DNA of 64,000 nt. Source: Bacteroidota bacterium (GTDB lineage: Bacteria; Bacteroidota; Bacteroidia; Bacteroidales; Lentimicrobiaceae). Shown one piece after another: positions 62,820 to 64,000 of this stretch (positions are counted from its first letter, which is position 1; each line of letters begins with the position of its first letter). The translations under genes and the position numbers were made by a program. The stretch lies in NCBI GenBank assembly GCA_009773515.1, contig WSXX01000004.1:1-64000 (forward strand), given 5' to 3'. The notes under the pieces were generated by a model that was given only the letters and a program-made list of their open reading frames with translations, did no database searches and was not told where the DNA came from.

Positions 62820-63572
62820 TCAATCATCAAATCCCGGCCTTTTGAAATTCATGGCATCTGGAAAGTCTTTAAGTGCACGCTTTCGTATCCGCTCCAACCT
62901 TACCAGCGCTGTCAGGAATTCATCTTCATCATCAGGAAAGTAAACCATGATCGCCGAAATGGCTTGAATGGTATTTTCAACCGCAATAATGGCAATTTTT
63001 GCTGACCCGTTTTTGTCATAACTGGCTTCTGGTGAGTCATCGTAAGGAGGTATAAGTGCCCGCGAAAACTTTACAGCAATAAAGTGCATATACCAGCTCA
63101 ATGAGTCAATGGCATTCTCAAAAATCAGAAAATCCTGTTTAGAGGTTTCGCTGAACTTTTTCAGTTTTGTGTCAATTATTTTGCTGTTCGTGCCAAACCA
63201 TTTAATCAGCCATTTTGAATGCTCATCTGCTTTTCTGTATAGATAGTGTTTCTTTTCGGGTCGTCGAAGCGGAAAGAATTCCAATTCCGCATCCCCCTCC
63301 TCACTCAGTTCAATTCCGTCTTCAGCAGCCATTTCGATAATCATTTCCATGGTATCCTGCAGTATATTGCTCATTGATTCATCAAAATCCTGTTCCGGCA
63401 GATTGTTTTCTGCCCTGAATTTTTCCTCCTCAACTTCCATAAGATAAACACTGCAACGGGTGCAGAACCGGCAACGCTGACACCAACGATCGCAATAATT
63501 GTGAATGCCCGGTATTACCTCGTATTCCTCATGAATGCGTTTGAGCAGGTCTGAACTTTTTTCTCTTTCCAT
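62820..63572 (-). CDS. Hypothetical protein with an N-terminal five-cysteine cluster
   Basis: The protein is 250 residues, soluble, with no signal peptide. I do not recognise the family. Near the N terminus, Cys27, 31, 34, 37 and 40 form the compact pattern C-x3-C-x2-C-x2-C-x2-C (YCDRWCQRCRFCTRC), suggesting a zinc or iron-sulfur site. A long acidic stretch follows (about 46-100). The remainder is helical and contains SWYMHFIAVKFSRAL and AIIAVENTIQAISAIMVYFPDDEDEFLTALVRLERI. It ends next to the convergent terminator and lies 28 bp downstream of the oligopeptidase gene, so it may be cotranscribed with it. Confidence 0.8.
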   Translation of the reverse strand: MEREKSSDLLKRIHEEYEVIPGIHNYCDRWCQRCRFCTRCSVYLMEVEEEKFRAENNLPEQDFDESMSNILQDTMEMIIEMAAEDGIELSEEGDAELEFFPLRRPEKKHYLYRKADEHSKWLIKWFGTNSKIIDTKLKKFSETSKQDFLIFENAIDSLSWYMHFIAVKFSRALIPPYDDSPEASYDKNGSAKIAIIAVENTIQAISAIMVYFPDDEDEFLTALVRLERIRKRALKDFPDAMNFKRPGFDD

Positions 63573-63600
63573 GATGAATCAGGGTGCAGTTCCGGTTCAA

Positions 63601-64000
63601 TTAATCATTAATCCCAACCCTGTTAAGGATAAAGGCTACTTCAAATGCTGTTTCCTTCAACGCATCAAAACGACCGGTGGCTCCGCCATGGCCTGATTCC
63701 ATATTTGTTTTCAGCAGCAATATGTTGTTGTCGGTTTTCATGGCACGCAATCGGGCTGCAAACTTTGCAGGTTCCTGATATCCTACCTGTGAATCATTTA
63801 ATCCACCGGTAATCAGCATGTTTGGATAATTCTGAGTTTTTATGTTGTCGTAAGGTGAGTAAGAAAGCATGTATTTGTAATATTCTTCTTCGTTCGGATT
63901 TCCCCACTCTTCGTATTCCTGGGTAGTGAGCGGCAAACTTGTGTCGAGCATGGTATTGATTACATCCACAAAAGGAACCTGGGCCACTACTGTATTGAAC
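63601..64000 (-). CDS. Oligopeptidase B (S9A prolyl-oligopeptidase family), 5' part outside the window
   Basis: The last about 132 residues are visible and the frame stays open to the window edge. [49 protein letters not shown] matches oligopeptidase B. The catalytic Asp is expected in [17 protein letters not shown], and the catalytic His in [16 protein letters not shown]. The Ser lies outside the window. The enzyme cleaves short peptides after basic residues. Any signal peptide would be outside the window. Confidence 0.9.
   Translation of the reverse strand, partial: FNTVVAQVPFVDVINTMLDTSLPLTTQEYEEWGNPNEEEYYKYMLSYSPYDNIKTQNYPNMLITGGLNDSQVGYQEPAKFAARLRAMKTDNNILLLKTNMESGHGGATGRFDALKETAFEVAFILNRVGIND

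Overview
The window comes from the chromosome of a member of the Bacteroidota, most likely class Bacteroidia (Bacteroidales or a close relative). The evidence is type IX secretion components (SprA, a PorP/SprF-like protein, a PorE-like protein and a surface protein with a gliding-motility C-terminal domain), a SusC/SusD pair, Bacteroidota-type promoters (TTTG about 19 bp upstream of TAnnTTTG), a release factor 2 gene with the classical frameshift, and near absence of strong Shine-Dalgarno sequences. No insertion sequence, prophage, integrase or CRISPR array was seen. The window cuts genes at both ends.

Bases 1-6174 hold the end of a very long HYR-repeat surface protein, then its likely outer-membrane partner (PorP/SprF) and a PorE-like TPR/propeller/OmpA protein. 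This looks like a type IX cargo plus accessory unit. Bases 6699-17447 (minus strand) hold ruvA, the giant translocon gene sprA, gcvH, a vanZ-like gene and tonB. A lone plus-strand parA sits between gcvH and sprA. Bases 17637-24505 (plus) carry housekeeping genes: maeB, mdh, a sirtuin, an FKBP isomerase, recX, prfB and an ArsC-like gene.

Bases 27013-41181 form a sugar-utilisation locus. A minus-strand operon encodes a catalytically degenerate Nudix-fold regulator, a GPH-type symporter with an unusual extra domain, a cellobiose phosphorylase (GH94), a GH3 beta-glucosidase, an SMP-30-like protein and an aldose epimerase. It is divergent from susC/susD. Both divergent promoters carry the same TGYGTA-N5-TACA-like site just downstream of the -7 element, which suggests that the Nudix protein controls its own operon and susCD. 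The expected route is uptake of cello-oligosaccharides, periplasmic trimming, import of cellobiose and phosphorolysis.

Bases 41404-51424 hold an ABC exporter, a three-gene biotin-dependent acyl-CoA carboxylase operon whose spacers contain several kinds of short tandem repeat, a three-gene phosphorelay cluster and a tRNA-Arg. Bases 51425-51971 are a non-coding cluster of palindromic intergenic repeats.

Bases 52717-62756 contain two divergent envelope operons sharing a 168-bp control region. The minus-strand one encodes a TetR regulator, an outer-membrane barrel, a LolCDE-like ABC transporter and a LolA-like carrier, which together could form a dedicated trans-envelope lipid or lipoprotein route. 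The plus-strand one encodes a Fur-family regulator, a His/Cys-rich small exported protein, a TonB-dependent receptor and two DUF4625-like lipoproteins. Two Fur-type inverted repeats overlap its promoter, so it looks like a metal-acquisition system. The window ends with a cysteine-cluster protein of unknown function and the end of an oligopeptidase B gene.
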